Counted from the first letter of the stretch, positions 8,615 to 16,345 are shown. The stretch: 33,992 nt of DNA from Lysobacterales bacterium (GCA_021648045.1 JAKITM010000012.1:1-33992); one strand, 5' to 3'. Notes: generated from the letters alone by a model not told the origin. Made by a program: numbers and translations.

Positions 8615-8630
8615 ACACAAGATATTGTGT
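8615..8630. promoter_or_regulatory. Distal NrdR-box-like palindrome upstream of nrdJa
   Basis: ACACAAGATATTGTGT is a 16-bp palindrome with the outer ACACAA/TTGTGT arms intact. Centre-to-centre distance to the proximal box is 32 bp, about three helical turns, the arrangement typical of NrdR operators. The nrdJa promoter should overlap this pair. Confidence 0.82.
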
Positions 8631-8882
8631 TTAGACTGATAACAATACGCCTGTAACCCGCTGCTGTCAACGCTAGGAAGAATCAATAACTTAGCGAAAC
8701 CCAGCTTCATCCATTTGTTTTTCATGTTGTTTTTTTGTTGTTTTCGGCTCTATCGCTGAAAAAATAATGATAAATTTTTGCAACCATTTCAGATCGGCTA
8801 TCGTCTTCAAGTTGTACCCACTGAATTTAACCCATGGGGCACTTAATCATTCATTGAATAATACCTACCGGAGAGATAAATA

Positions 8883-8936
8883 ATGACAAACTCAATATTG
8901 ATCATAGGTATTGATAGCGACAAAATACCGTTATGA
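8883..8936 (+). other. Possible 17-codon leader ORF before trmL
   Basis: ATG at 8883 is preceded by GGAGAG seven bases upstream, a better ribosome binding site than that of trmL. It encodes 17 residues (MTNSILIIGIDSDKIPL) and stops at TGA 8934-8936, six bases before and in the same frame as the trmL ATG. It could be a translational coupling leader or chance. No homology is recognised. Confidence 0.25.
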
Positions 8937-8942
8937 TGGCGT

Positions 8943-9413
8943 ATGCTCAACATTATCCTCTACCAGCCTGAAATTCCGCCAAACACCGGCAATATAATCC
9001 GTTTATGCGCTAACACCGGCGCCAAACTGCACCTGATTCACCCGCTAGGATTTAATCTCAGTGATAAACAAATGCGTCGAGCCGGGCTGGATTATCACGA
9101 ATATGCCAGCATAGAAGAATATTCAGGCTGGGAGGATTTTCGCCAGCGCCAGCCTGAAATGCGGCTGATGGCATTTTCCACCCACGGAAAACTCAAACAT
9201 ACCGAAATTCAGTTTGCCGATGGTGACGGTTTATTATTCGGACCGGAAACCCGCGGATTACCTGAAACTATTCGTGACTCAGTTGGAATTGAAGTTGTGC
9301 GCCTACCGATGGTTGCTGGCAGCCGCAGCCTAAATTTATCCAACACGGTGGCAGTAGCGCTTTATGAAGCCTGGCGACAATTAGACTTTCAGGAATACCC
9401 TGCAGAGGATTAA
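8943..9413 (+). CDS. trmL: tRNA (cytidine(34)-2'-O)-methyltransferase TrmL
   Basis: 156 residues, the normal length of TrmL. It belongs to the SPOUT (SpoU/TrmH) methyltransferases and uses SAM to methylate the wobble C/U34 ribose of tRNA-Leu isoacceptors. Family signatures are visible: the N-terminal YQPEIPPNTGNIIRLCANTG, the central LLFGPETRGLP, and the C-terminal trefoil-knot segment LPMVAGSRSLNLSNTVAVAL. The start at 8943 gives the canonical MLNIILYQPEI N-terminus; no strong ribosome binding site precedes it. The 3' end overlaps the convergent gpsA by 4 bp. Confidence 0.95.
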   Translation: MLNIILYQPEIPPNTGNIIRLCANTGAKLHLIHPLGFNLSDKQMRRAGLDYHEYASIEEYSGWEDFRQRQPEMRLMAFSTHGKLKHTEIQFADGDGLLFGPETRGLPETIRDSVGIEVVRLPMVAGSRSLNLSNTVAVALYEAWRQLDFQEYPAED

Positions 9414-10441
9414 ATGCTTTCTGCTTTGGGTTCGCGAGAAAGTAACATTTTTAAACCTTTCTCCGGCGCAAGACCTTTGTGGATGATTGAATACACCACT
9501 TCTGAAATCGGCATTTCTACTTTATGCTGGTGAGCCTGTCGGTGAACTTCTTCTGCGGTATTGATGCCTTCAACCACCTGACCGATTTCTGACAGCGCTT
9601 TCTCAGCGTTGTCACCACGACCCAGAGCGAGTCCAAATCGGCGGTTACGGGATTGATCACCGGTACAAGTAAGCACCAGATCACCCATGCCTGCAAGTCC
9701 CACTAAGGTCTCTTTTTGGGCACCCATAGCAGCGCCTAAGCGCATCATTTCAACCAGCCCCCGGGTCACCAGTGCGGCACGGGCATTATCGCCCAGGCCC
9801 ATGCCATCGGCGATACCCGTGGCTACTGCCAGTACATTTTTAACCGCGCCGCCTAGCTCCGCGCCAACCAAATCATCAGAAGTATAGGTACGGAATGCAC
9901 CATGATGCAAAGCGGCTGCAAAGCGCCGGGTAAACTGCGGATCTGTACCCGCAACCGTTACCGCTGTGGGCATGTTGCGTGCCACTTCCATCGCAAATGA
10001 AGGCCCTGTAACCAACGCCAGTGGTGTATCGGCAGGTAACATATCGCGCGCCACTTCATGCAATAGGCGGGCACTGCCCGGCTCAAAGCCCTTACTGGCC
10101 CAGGCCAGACCACGACTAACATCCAGATATTTAATCGATTGCGCCAGCACTGAACCAAAACCATGGCTCGGGGCGGCGATCAATAGATGATCGATACCTT
10201 CCAACGCTGTTTCCAAGGAAGGAACAGCAACTAGGTTTTCAGGCAAGTCGACTCCAGGAAGAAAGCGCTGATTGCGCCCGCTCGCCCTTATTTCTTCTAT
10301 ATGGGAGCTATCTCGGCCCCATAATCTGACCTGCTGGCCAGCTCTGGCCAACTGAATAGCCAGTGCTGTTCCCCAGGAACCGGCACCGGCTACAGCAAAA
10401 ACCAGCGCCTTAGTCAACGGCTTAGTTAACGGCTTATTCAT
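9410..10441 (-). CDS. gpsA: NAD(P)H-dependent glycerol-3-phosphate dehydrogenase GpsA
   Basis: 343 residues. It reduces dihydroxyacetone phosphate to sn-glycerol-3-phosphate, the backbone for phospholipid synthesis, in the cytoplasm. The N-terminal Rossmann motif is VAGAGSWGTALAIQ (GAGSWG at 19-24). Lys117 lies in WASKGFEPG and the catalytic Lys201 in GGAVKNVLAVATGI; the C-terminal all-helical domain carries GLAGMGDLVLTCTGDQSRNR. The N-terminus has a short lysine repeat (NKPLTKPLTKAL) before the first strand. The gene is 15 bp downstream of secB on the same strand, the common secB-gpsA order of gammaproteobacteria. Confidence 0.96.
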   Translation of the reverse strand: MNKPLTKPLTKALVFAVAGAGSWGTALAIQLARAGQQVRLWGRDSSHIEEIRASGRNQRFLPGVDLPENLVAVPSLETALEGIDHLLIAAPSHGFGSVLAQSIKYLDVSRGLAWASKGFEPGSARLLHEVARDMLPADTPLALVTGPSFAMEVARNMPTAVTVAGTDPQFTRRFAAALHHGAFRTYTSDDLVGAELGGAVKNVLAVATGIADGMGLGDNARAALVTRGLVEMMRLGAAMGAQKETLVGLAGMGDLVLTCTGDQSRNRRFGLALGRGDNAEKALSEIGQVVEGINTAEEVHRQAHQHKVEMPISEVVYSIIHKGLAPEKGLKMLLSREPKAESI

Positions 10442-10456
10442 TGATTATAATGATAC

Positions 10457-10990
10457 TTATGCCTCGCCTTCAGGCGTTGCTTTAGCCGTGGCTTCAGCCT
10501 GGGCCTGCTGCATACGCTGAGCATACAGCGCATCAAAGTTGATCGGCTGTAATACCAATGGCGGGAAACCACCGTCGGTCACCAAAGTGGTGATCATGGC
10601 ACGGGCATAAGGGAATAAAGTTGTCGGGCAGAGGGTGTTAATAGCAGCGTGATGGCTTTGCTCATTAAAACCTGAAATCTGGAAAATACCGGCTTGTACA
10701 ACTTCGGCTAAGTAGGCTGTTTTTTCACCTACAGTTGCCGTTACCGTAATTGTCAGGGTAATTTCAAACAGGTCATCGCCCATTTCGTCTACCCGCTGAC
10801 CGAGGTTGAGCTTAACATCGGTTTGTCCCTGCTCAGTAAAAATTTTCGGGGCGTTAGGCACTTCAAAGGAAACATCCTTTGCGTAAAGTTTCTGTACGGC
10901 AAATTGTATGCCTTCAGGACTCGGCTGCCCTTCTACTGCGGCTGCCTGTGTTTTTTCTTCTGCGGCTGCCTGTGTTTTTTCTTCTGCCAT
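10457..10990 (-). CDS. secB: Protein-export chaperone SecB with repeat-extended N-terminus
   Basis: 177 residues, about 15-20 longer than most SecB. SecB is a cytosolic tetrameric chaperone that keeps preproteins unfolded and delivers them to SecA. The core begins near residue 27 with FAVQKLYAKDVSFEVPNAP and contains FEITLTITVTA, YLAEVVQAGIFQISGF and the signature LCPTTLFPYARAMITTLVTDGGFPPLVLQPI (segments of one motif at about 114-144). The extra N-terminal length comes from a duplicated octapeptide AEEKTQAA, encoded by a perfect 24-bp tandem repeat. It is followed by gpsA 15 bp downstream and preceded by the rhodanese gene 90 bp upstream. Confidence 0.95.
   Translation of the reverse strand: MAEEKTQAAAEEKTQAAAVEGQPSPEGIQFAVQKLYAKDVSFEVPNAPKIFTEQGQTDVKLNLGQRVDEMGDDLFEITLTITVTATVGEKTAYLAEVVQAGIFQISGFNEQSHHAAINTLCPTTLFPYARAMITTLVTDGGFPPLVLQPINFDALYAQRMQQAQAEATAKATPEGEA
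10936..10983. repeat. Perfect 24-bp tandem duplication in the secB N-terminus
   Basis: Two identical 24-bp units (10936-10959 and 10960-10983), each containing CTGCGGCTGCCTGTG and a T6 run, encode AEEKTQAA twice on the minus strand. Because the unit is a multiple of three, gain or loss of copies keeps the frame. Confidence 0.92.
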
Positions 10991-11080
10991 GTTATTTCTC
11001 TCTGAAGTTGTAATTATCTGATTGAATTCAGAATAATAAAGTATTAAAGGATTATGAGTTAATTTTTAATGACCCGGCCG

Positions 11081-11506
11081 TTAAGAGTTCTTAACAGGAA
11101 GGTGATCACTGAGCCACTGAGTCATACCGCCGCGCAATAGTGAAACACTGGCATAGCCCTGTTTCACCAAACTTGATGCAGCAGTCTGAGCAGTTGTCCC
11201 AGACTTGCACACAACTATAATGGGGCGATCTTTGAGTTTTTCAATATCTTTGCCCGGATTTTTTAATTGCGCCAAGGGTAAGTGCCAGGCACCAGCAATA
11301 TGCGCTTTCCGATATACATCAGCGTTAGAGACATCTACAACAGCTGCATTGTCATTGTTGATAAGACTGACCGCATCATGGGTTGATATGGTATTAAAGC
11401 CCTGGTTAGCGCGACTGATTTCGGTATAGATCAGCATTAACAGGGTGCCGACAAACGCCGTGACCATTAACATGTGATTACCTGCAAATTCAATTAACTG
11501 ACCCAT
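11081..11506 (-). CDS. Membrane-anchored rhodanese-like protein (YibN type)
   Basis: 141 residues. An N-terminal hydrophobic segment (~12-28, LMVTAFVGTLLMLIYTEI) anchors the protein, followed by a single rhodanese domain (~38-138). The active-site loop is CKSGTTAQ with Cys100, which can carry a persulfide; VVDVSNADVYRKAHIAGAWH is the family's N-terminal signature. In Escherichia coli the corresponding gene yibN precedes grxC-secB-gpsA; here grxC is absent from that position. The sulfur-transfer substrate is unknown. The gene lies 90 bp upstream of secB on the same strand. Confidence 0.85.
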   Translation of the reverse strand: MGQLIEFAGNHMLMVTAFVGTLLMLIYTEISRANQGFNTISTHDAVSLINNDNAAVVDVSNADVYRKAHIAGAWHLPLAQLKNPGKDIEKLKDRPIIVVCKSGTTAQTAASSLVKQGYASVSLLRGGMTQWLSDHLPVKNS

Positions 11507-11660
11507 AGAAATTACCTAATAAATACCTAATGAAAAATTATCCGTATATTATACGCAAATCTGAAGCGCTAGGGAGCCTCAGCGTGTTTGAATGGTAATT
11601 ATGCGATAATTTCGACTCAAGCTTATACTAATCACTATTTTGATCCAGCTAGGTAATAAA

Positions 11661-13217
11661 ATGCAATCACAGAAAGACCTCAATAGCCATATTCAACCAA
11701 CCCGTCCAAAACCCCTGATGCTGCTTATACTCGATGGCTGGGGCCACCGCGAAGCGGCTGCCGACAACGCCATCAGCAATGCTAATATCCCAAATTGGGA
11801 CCGGCTCCGAGACAGTGGCGCGCACACGCTGCTGGAAACCTCGGGACTGGCAGTTGGCCTGCCGGAGGGACAGATGGGGAATTCCGAGGTTGGGCATATG
11901 AACATAGGTGCCGGGCGAATTGTATTTCAGGACTTCACCCGTATTGATCAAGCGATCGCCAGTGGCGAATTTGCTACCAACCCTGCGTTATGCTCGGCGA
12001 TTGACAAGGCAAAAGAAAAAACCGTACATATTATGGGGCTGCTATCTCCCGGTGGTGTGCACAGTCACGAACAACAAATGTTTGCCTGCATCCGTCTAGC
12101 ACAGGCACGCGGTGCTGGTAAAATTGTAATCCATGCTTTTCTTGATGGCCGTGATACCCCGCCACGCAGCGCCTTGGATTCAATTAATAAACTTGAAGCC
12201 TTACTTGCCGATATTCCAACTGCACAAATTGGCAGTCTATGCGGGCGCTATTATGCAATGGATCGGGATCAGCGTTGGGATCGGGTGCAAAGAGCCTGGG
12301 ATATGTTGGTTAACGCCGAAGCGCCTTTTCATTATGAAAATGCTAGCCAAGCACTCGCAGCAGCTTATGCCAGAACTGAAAATGATGAGTTTGTACAACC
12401 TAGTTTAATTGGTAACAGCCCGGCTATTGCTTCCGGGGACAGTGTTATTTTTATTAATTTTCGTGCCGACCGCGCACGCGAATTATCCCGGGCCTTTGTA
12501 GAGCCGGGATTTCTAGGCTTCAATCGCCGAGCCCCAGAGCTCGCCAGTTTTGTCAGCATGACCGAGTACCTTGAAGGACTGCCAACTGAAATAGCCTTTC
12601 CATCAGTCAAGCTACAACAGGTTTTTGGTGAGGTGCTAGAAGCTCACGGAATGCGCCAACTACGCGCTGCAGAAACCGAAAAATATGCGCATGTTACTTT
12701 TTTCTTTAATGGCGGCTCTGAGGCGGCGTTTAAAGGCGAAGATCGAAAGCTGATTCCTTCACCAAAGGTTGCCACCTATGATTTGCAACCGGAAATGAAC
12801 GCCCCGCTGTTACAGCAAGCGCTAGTAAATGCCATTGAAAGCGGGCAATACGATGTCATTATCGCCAATGTAGCCAACCCTGACATGGTGGGCCACAGTG
12901 GTAAACTGGATGCTGCCATTCTTGCGGTAGAAGCCGTTGATGTGCTGCTAGGCGCAGTTGCCACAGCGATAGACGCTGTTGGTGGTGCATTGTTGATTAC
13001 CGCCGACCACGGCAATGTGGAGCAGATGAGTGACCCACTGACAGGTCAACCGCATACTGCACACACCACCAACCCGGTGCCCTTGCTTTTCCCTGGCAGT
13101 AGCAGGAAACTCCACAGCGGCAGCCTGCGTGATCTTGCTCCAACCATGCTCGGGCTGCTTGGGCTCCCTACCCCCATAGAAATGACCGGGCGAGACTTGT
13201 TGGATGTTAATGACTAA
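11661..13217 (+). CDS. gpmI: 2,3-bisphosphoglycerate-independent phosphoglycerate mutase GpmI
   Basis: 518 residues from the ATG at 11661, which has AGG seven bases upstream; an upstream TTG at 11640 is possible but adds residues not typical of the family. The enzyme interconverts 3- and 2-phosphoglycerate in glycolysis using two metal ions (usually Mn). Visible residues are Asp25 in LLILDGWG, the phosphoserine nucleophile Ser75 in QMGNSEVGHMNIGAGR, the HAFLDGRDTPP motif, and metal ligands in NPDMVGHSG and ITADHGNVEQM. It overlaps envC by 14 bp in a gpmI-envC-ctpA run that is conserved in many gammaproteobacteria. Confidence 0.96.
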   Translation: MQSQKDLNSHIQPTRPKPLMLLILDGWGHREAAADNAISNANIPNWDRLRDSGAHTLLETSGLAVGLPEGQMGNSEVGHMNIGAGRIVFQDFTRIDQAIASGEFATNPALCSAIDKAKEKTVHIMGLLSPGGVHSHEQQMFACIRLAQARGAGKIVIHAFLDGRDTPPRSALDSINKLEALLADIPTAQIGSLCGRYYAMDRDQRWDRVQRAWDMLVNAEAPFHYENASQALAAAYARTENDEFVQPSLIGNSPAIASGDSVIFINFRADRARELSRAFVEPGFLGFNRRAPELASFVSMTEYLEGLPTEIAFPSVKLQQVFGEVLEAHGMRQLRAAETEKYAHVTFFFNGGSEAAFKGEDRKLIPSPKVATYDLQPEMNAPLLQQALVNAIESGQYDVIIANVANPDMVGHSGKLDAAILAVEAVDVLLGAVATAIDAVGGALLITADHGNVEQMSDPLTGQPHTAHTTNPVPLLFPGSSRKLHSGSLRDLAPTMLGLLGLPTPIEMTGRDLLDVND

Positions 13218-14388
13218 AGCCCGAAAAATATTAGCCAGACAAACCTGGTTGATCCTTACAGCGGGATTATTATTCCTGATTTTCAACTGGAATGTCGGCT
13301 TTGCGGAAACCGATAAGCAGATAAAAACTCGGCAACAAATCGAACAACTGGCTGAGCATATTCAGGATTTGCAACAAGACCTAGAGGGTTCCCGCAGCCT
13401 TTTCGGTGAAGAACAACAAGCACTGAAACAACTGGATCTGGAGATCCAGTCAAACCGCCTCGACCTGCGCAGGTTTCAACAGCAGGCTCTCGAGCAACAA
13501 CAACAAATCGTTGAGTTGGAACAAAATCAGAAAAAAATACTTGCTGAGCTTGGACTGGAAAAACATCAGCTGGCTCAACAGTTACGCCAGGCCTGGCTAC
13601 TGGGCCGTGGAAATCAGTTTAAACTGCTGCTGAATCAGGATGACCTCAGCCAGGGCAGCAGGATGATGACCTATTACCGCTACTTTAATCAGTCGCGGCT
13701 AAGCCTGATTAGTGAGTTCGACCAGCAACTCGACATCCTCGAAGAAAACTACCGGCAATTGCAAATTGCCGAACAGCTACTATTGAGTTTACAAGCAGAT
13801 GCCGAAGCCATTTTGATAAGCCTTGAAAGCAAGCGCCAGCAACGACAAAAGTCCATTAGCGAGCTTGACCAGCAAATCGAAGCCAAGTCCAGCCAACTGG
13901 TCGAATTAAAACAAGATCGTAAAGACTTGGAAACCCTGCTAGCACGCCTGCAAGATTTGCTCGGCGACATACCTGTAGATCTGGGTGCCGAGCTTTCATT
14001 GCAGACCGTTAAGGGCCAATTAGAAAAACCACTGGATGGCAAGGTTCGTTATCGCTTCGGGGATCAACGCTCCGGTAACATCCGCTGGAAAGGCTGGTTT
14101 TTCGAAACCTCAACAGGCACTGATGTCCGTACCATTGCCAATGGACGCATCGCTTATTCAGATTGGTTGCGAGGCTATGGCTTACTGATGATCATCGATC
14201 ATGGTGACGGTTTTATGAGTCTATACAGCTATAATGAAAGCTTATTTAAGTCGGTAGGAGAATGGGTTGGAAACGGTGAAATTATTGCCCAGAGCGGGCC
14301 GGCATCGGCTACTTCCTACGACGGTCTATATTTCGAATTACGCCATGAGGGTAAAGCCCTAAACCCGCAGTCCTGGTTTAAAAAATAA
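13204..14388 (+). CDS. envC: EnvC-like murein hydrolase activator (coiled coil + degenerate LytM)
   Basis: 394 residues. A signal peptide (hydrophobic ~15-33, likely cleavage after GFA) is followed by a long glutamine/leucine-rich coiled coil (~38-255) and a C-terminal LytM/M23 domain (~275-392). Catalytic zinc positions are not conserved: where active M23 peptidases have HxxxD, the sequence is WFFETSTGTDV, and LYSYNESL replaces the usual YAHN. This degeneracy is expected for EnvC, which activates amidases AmiA/AmiB at the division septum rather than cutting peptidoglycan itself. The start overlaps the end of gpmI by 14 bp (ATG 13204, alternative ATG 13210), and ctpA follows after 8 bp. Confidence 0.92.
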   Translation: MLMTKARKILARQTWLILTAGLLFLIFNWNVGFAETDKQIKTRQQIEQLAEHIQDLQQDLEGSRSLFGEEQQALKQLDLEIQSNRLDLRRFQQQALEQQQQIVELEQNQKKILAELGLEKHQLAQQLRQAWLLGRGNQFKLLLNQDDLSQGSRMMTYYRYFNQSRLSLISEFDQQLDILEENYRQLQIAEQLLLSLQADAEAILISLESKRQQRQKSISELDQQIEAKSSQLVELKQDRKDLETLLARLQDLLGDIPVDLGAELSLQTVKGQLEKPLDGKVRYRFGDQRSGNIRWKGWFFETSTGTDVRTIANGRIAYSDWLRGYGLLMIIDHGDGFMSLYSYNESLFKSVGEWVGNGEIIAQSGPASATSYDGLYFELRHEGKALNPQSWFKK

Positions 14389-14396
14389 GAGAATTT

Positions 14397-15575
14397 ATGT
14401 TACTTGATTATCTACAGACCTGCCACCACCGATTTTTGATACTTTCGGCTTCATTGATGATGCTTTCATCGCTAGCATTTGCAGTCGAGACTAAGGACCA
14501 CCCACAGCCTGTAAATCTTGAAGATTTGCGTGCCTTCACCGAGGTATACACCCGCCTACGAGACCAGTACTACGGGAGTGTAGATCAGCAATTAATTTTC
14601 CAACATGCAATTACTGGCATGCTGGCGGAGCTTGATCCGTATTCGCGCTATCTGACAAGGGATGAATATGCGCGTTTAAATGAAACATCCAGTGGAAATT
14701 ACGCCGGTATTGGCGTGGAAATTTCTAGTGCGGATTTTCAGCTTAAAATCACCGGGATTATTGCTGACTCACCTGCCGAAGAAGCAGGTTTAAAGACTGA
14801 CGACATTATTACTGCAGTCAATGACCAAGCTGTTAAAGGGCGGCAGATAAGCGAGTCTCTTGAAGACCTTCGCGGTGAAGCCGGCACCCAGGTATCTATT
14901 GTAATTCTGCGACAAGCAAGCGCAAGTGATGAATCAGTTAGCCAGCGCTATGAACTGCTCCGCCGGGTTGTGCATTACAATGAAATCAGTTCGCGCAGGC
15001 TGATTGAAGATTTTTTATACCTCCAAATTAAAAGCTTTCAGCACAATAGCGCACGGGAATTACAAACCGAGATCGCCTCTCAACTGGCACACTCAACGGT
15101 CCCCGGCTTAATTCTGGATTTGCGCGATAACCCCGGTGGGGTGCTTAAAAGCGGCGTTGCTGTGGCCGACCTTTTTATGCAAAAAGGCCTGATTGTCACC
15201 ATCAAAACCCGTGGTGAAACGAAAGACTTGCAATTCTCCGCCAACCACGAGCAATTATTGACTGGGATTCCAATTGTAGTACTGGTGAATAGCGGTACTG
15301 CATCTGCAGCAGAAATCCTCGCTGGTGCGTTAAAAGATAATCACCGTGCCACCATCGTGGGTGAGAAAACTTTTGGTAAAGGTTCGGTTCAAACAATTTT
15401 CCCGCTTGCCAATGGCGCTGCCCTTAAACTCACTACAGCGCATTATTACACTCCCTCCGGGCAAGTCATCCATAAACACGGTATTGAGCCGGATGTGGTG
15501 GCTGTGGATAAAATTGAGGATGCTGATAATGATCCTGTTTTAACCGCAGGGATTGAAGTGCTGCGGAAGCTTTAA
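14397..15575 (+). CDS. ctpA: Carboxy-terminal processing protease, S41 family
   Basis: 392 residues with a signal peptide (hydrophobic ~12-29, cleavage near AFA). A PDZ domain spans ~98-185 (GNYAGIGVEIS; GLKTDDIITAVNDQAVKG). The S41 domain carries the catalytic dyad Ser303 in VNSGTASAAEILAGAL and Lys328 in GEKTFGKGSVQ, 25 residues apart as in the family. The protein is a periplasmic serine protease. In related bacteria CtpA-type proteases trim murein endopeptidases; linkage to envC supports an envelope role, but its substrate is inference. It is the last gene of the gpmI-envC-ctpA run. Confidence 0.94.
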   Translation: MLLDYLQTCHHRFLILSASLMMLSSLAFAVETKDHPQPVNLEDLRAFTEVYTRLRDQYYGSVDQQLIFQHAITGMLAELDPYSRYLTRDEYARLNETSSGNYAGIGVEISSADFQLKITGIIADSPAEEAGLKTDDIITAVNDQAVKGRQISESLEDLRGEAGTQVSIVILRQASASDESVSQRYELLRRVVHYNEISSRRLIEDFLYLQIKSFQHNSARELQTEIASQLAHSTVPGLILDLRDNPGGVLKSGVAVADLFMQKGLIVTIKTRGETKDLQFSANHEQLLTGIPIVVLVNSGTASAAEILAGALKDNHRATIVGEKTFGKGSVQTIFPLANGAALKLTTAHYYTPSGQVIHKHGIEPDVVAVDKIEDADNDPVLTAGIEVLRKL

Positions 15576-15587
15576 CTGAAATATAAA

Positions 15588-15671
15588 AACCCCTGTCGTC
15601 CCAGCCTACGAGCCGGGATATCCTTCAGTATTGCACTATTCTTCCGGAGATACCGGGTTGCGGCCCGGTAT
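15588..15671. repeat. Decayed REP-like element with an 8-bp hairpin
   Basis: GTCGTCCCAGCCTACGAGCC at about 15595 resembles a widespread extragenic palindromic repeat family. At its right end ATACCGGG (15650-15657) and CCCGGTAT (15664-15671) form a perfect 8-bp stem with a six-base loop. It lies just after ctpA and runs into the transposase remnant. The hairpin lacks a T run and is not a convincing terminator. Confidence 0.5.
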
Positions 15672-15800
15672 GTTGATATTGTTGAGTACATTCAACCAGA
15701 ATTTGGCACCTTCATTTTCAGGCAGCCACGTGCCCAGCAACTCCTTGTGGCCTTCCATATTGACACCGAGAGCCTGATAAACGGCTTTGTTGATCAACCC
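15636..15800 (-). pseudogene. IS256/Mutator-family transposase fragment
   Basis: The minus-strand frame from 15800 to 15636 reads NKAVYQALGVNMEGHKELLG then TWLPENEGAKFWLNVLNNI. This matches the well-conserved segment of IS256-family (Mutator) DDE transposases in which the canonical sequence is close to KAVYLALGVNxEGxKELLG. The frame then diverges and stops. No terminal inverted repeats, start codon or remaining catalytic regions are visible, so this is a ~50-codon relic. Confidence 0.8.
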
Positions 15801-16150
15801 TTAAATTCACCACTAACATCAACATTCTCAATACCCAAATATTTTTCTATTTCTTGTTCGATGTACAAAGCTTGGTTACTAGTTTCAAAACCAGTTATTA
15901 ATTTAAATGGTTTATCTTCTTTTGTTAATCCGTGTACATTGTAATTATAACGACGGCTGTCATTACTTGAACCCATATATTTTTGTTTTACAAAAAGCTG
16001 TTTTAGATTGTTTGTTTTTACCCGTTTATTTCCAATCCATGGAATTGGATGATGTTTGATCTCTATCATATCTCTACTGACAAATATTCGCGTTTTATTA
16101 AAATTGACGTGGTCTAATAGATTGTACAACCCAGTTAAGAGATAATTAAA
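15794..16150 (-). pseudogene. Truncated PH-like (bacterial membrane-anchored) hypothetical protein, C-terminal part only
   Basis: The frame is open from about 16150 and ends at 15794, coding ~118 residues; a TTG at 16127-16129 could start it. The sequence (IFVSRDMIEIKHHPIPWIGN; LKQLFVKQKY; YNYNVHGLTKEDKPFKLITG; ALYIEQEIEKYLGI) resembles the C-terminal half of bacterial proteins with two membrane helices and a PH-like domain. The N-terminal transmembrane half is absent, and the fragment begins inside LYNLLDHVNFNKTRI. No ribosome binding site is evident. The composition is markedly AT-rich compared with neighbours. It is probably a broken gene left by the same events that brought the transposase fragment. 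Confidence 0.6.
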
Positions 16151-16159
16151 TTAACTGGG
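16130..16159. repeat. 9-bp perfect inverted repeat
   Basis: CCCAGTTAA (16130-16138) and TTAACTGGG (16151-16159) flank an AT-rich 12-base loop. It marks the point where the truncated PH-like frame begins. It could be a hairpin or a relic of an element end. Confidence 0.6.
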
Positions 16160-16269
16160 AGAAGTAAAATGACCTGAGTTCGTATGATAAATGCAATGAC
16201 CTCTGAAGGTAAGTTAAGTATACACCCTGGAACAAACAAGACTCAGGGTTACAATGGAACCCCGGGCGA

Positions 16270-16300
16270 ACCCCGGAACCCCGGAACCCCGGAACCCCGG
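16270..16300. repeat. 8-bp tandem repeat ACCCCGGA (3.9 copies)
   Basis: Three full units and one seven-base unit of ACCCCGGA run without interruption, with a variant copy just before (GAACCCCGGGCG). It continues into CGGGGACAG (16297-16305), whose reverse complement CTGTCCCCG occurs at 16337-16345. No coding frame accounts for it. Confidence 0.9.
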
Positions 16301-16345
16301 GGACAGACTGAGCCTTTTAGCCCTTCTACCGAGCGCCTGTCCCCG
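16297..16345. repeat. Inverted repeat CGGGGACAG / CTGTCCCCG
   Basis: Nine-base arms at 16297-16305 and 16337-16345 enclose a 31-base spacer. The GGGGACAGACT core resembles termini of small repeats often associated with REP-type transposases, none of which is present here. Confidence 0.7.

Larger units (their letters stand above)
8510..8942. other. Divergent intergenic region between nrdJa and trmL
   Basis: About 430 bp without a substantial gene. The nrdJa-proximal part holds the two NrdR-like boxes. The central part (8641-8860) is AT-rich with T tracts and shows no recognisable element. The trmL-proximal part contains a short ORF with a good Shine-Dalgarno at 8870-8875 and a possible promoter just before trmL (TTGATA at 8911, TATGAT at 8932, spacer 15). 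Confidence 0.6.

Noticed and set aside
8883..9413. TGA read-through (selenocysteine or recoding) joining the short leader ORF to trmL
   Set aside because: TrmL begins normally at 8943 and the leader residues do not resemble any TrmL extension; no recoding structure was seen.
15650..15671. Terminator for ctpA
   Set aside because: The hairpin is good but no T run follows on the plus strand, and it lies inside a repeat element.
16258..16300. Possible CRISPR-like array
   Set aside because: The units are 8 bp with no spacers and there are no cas genes, so it is a simple tandem repeat.
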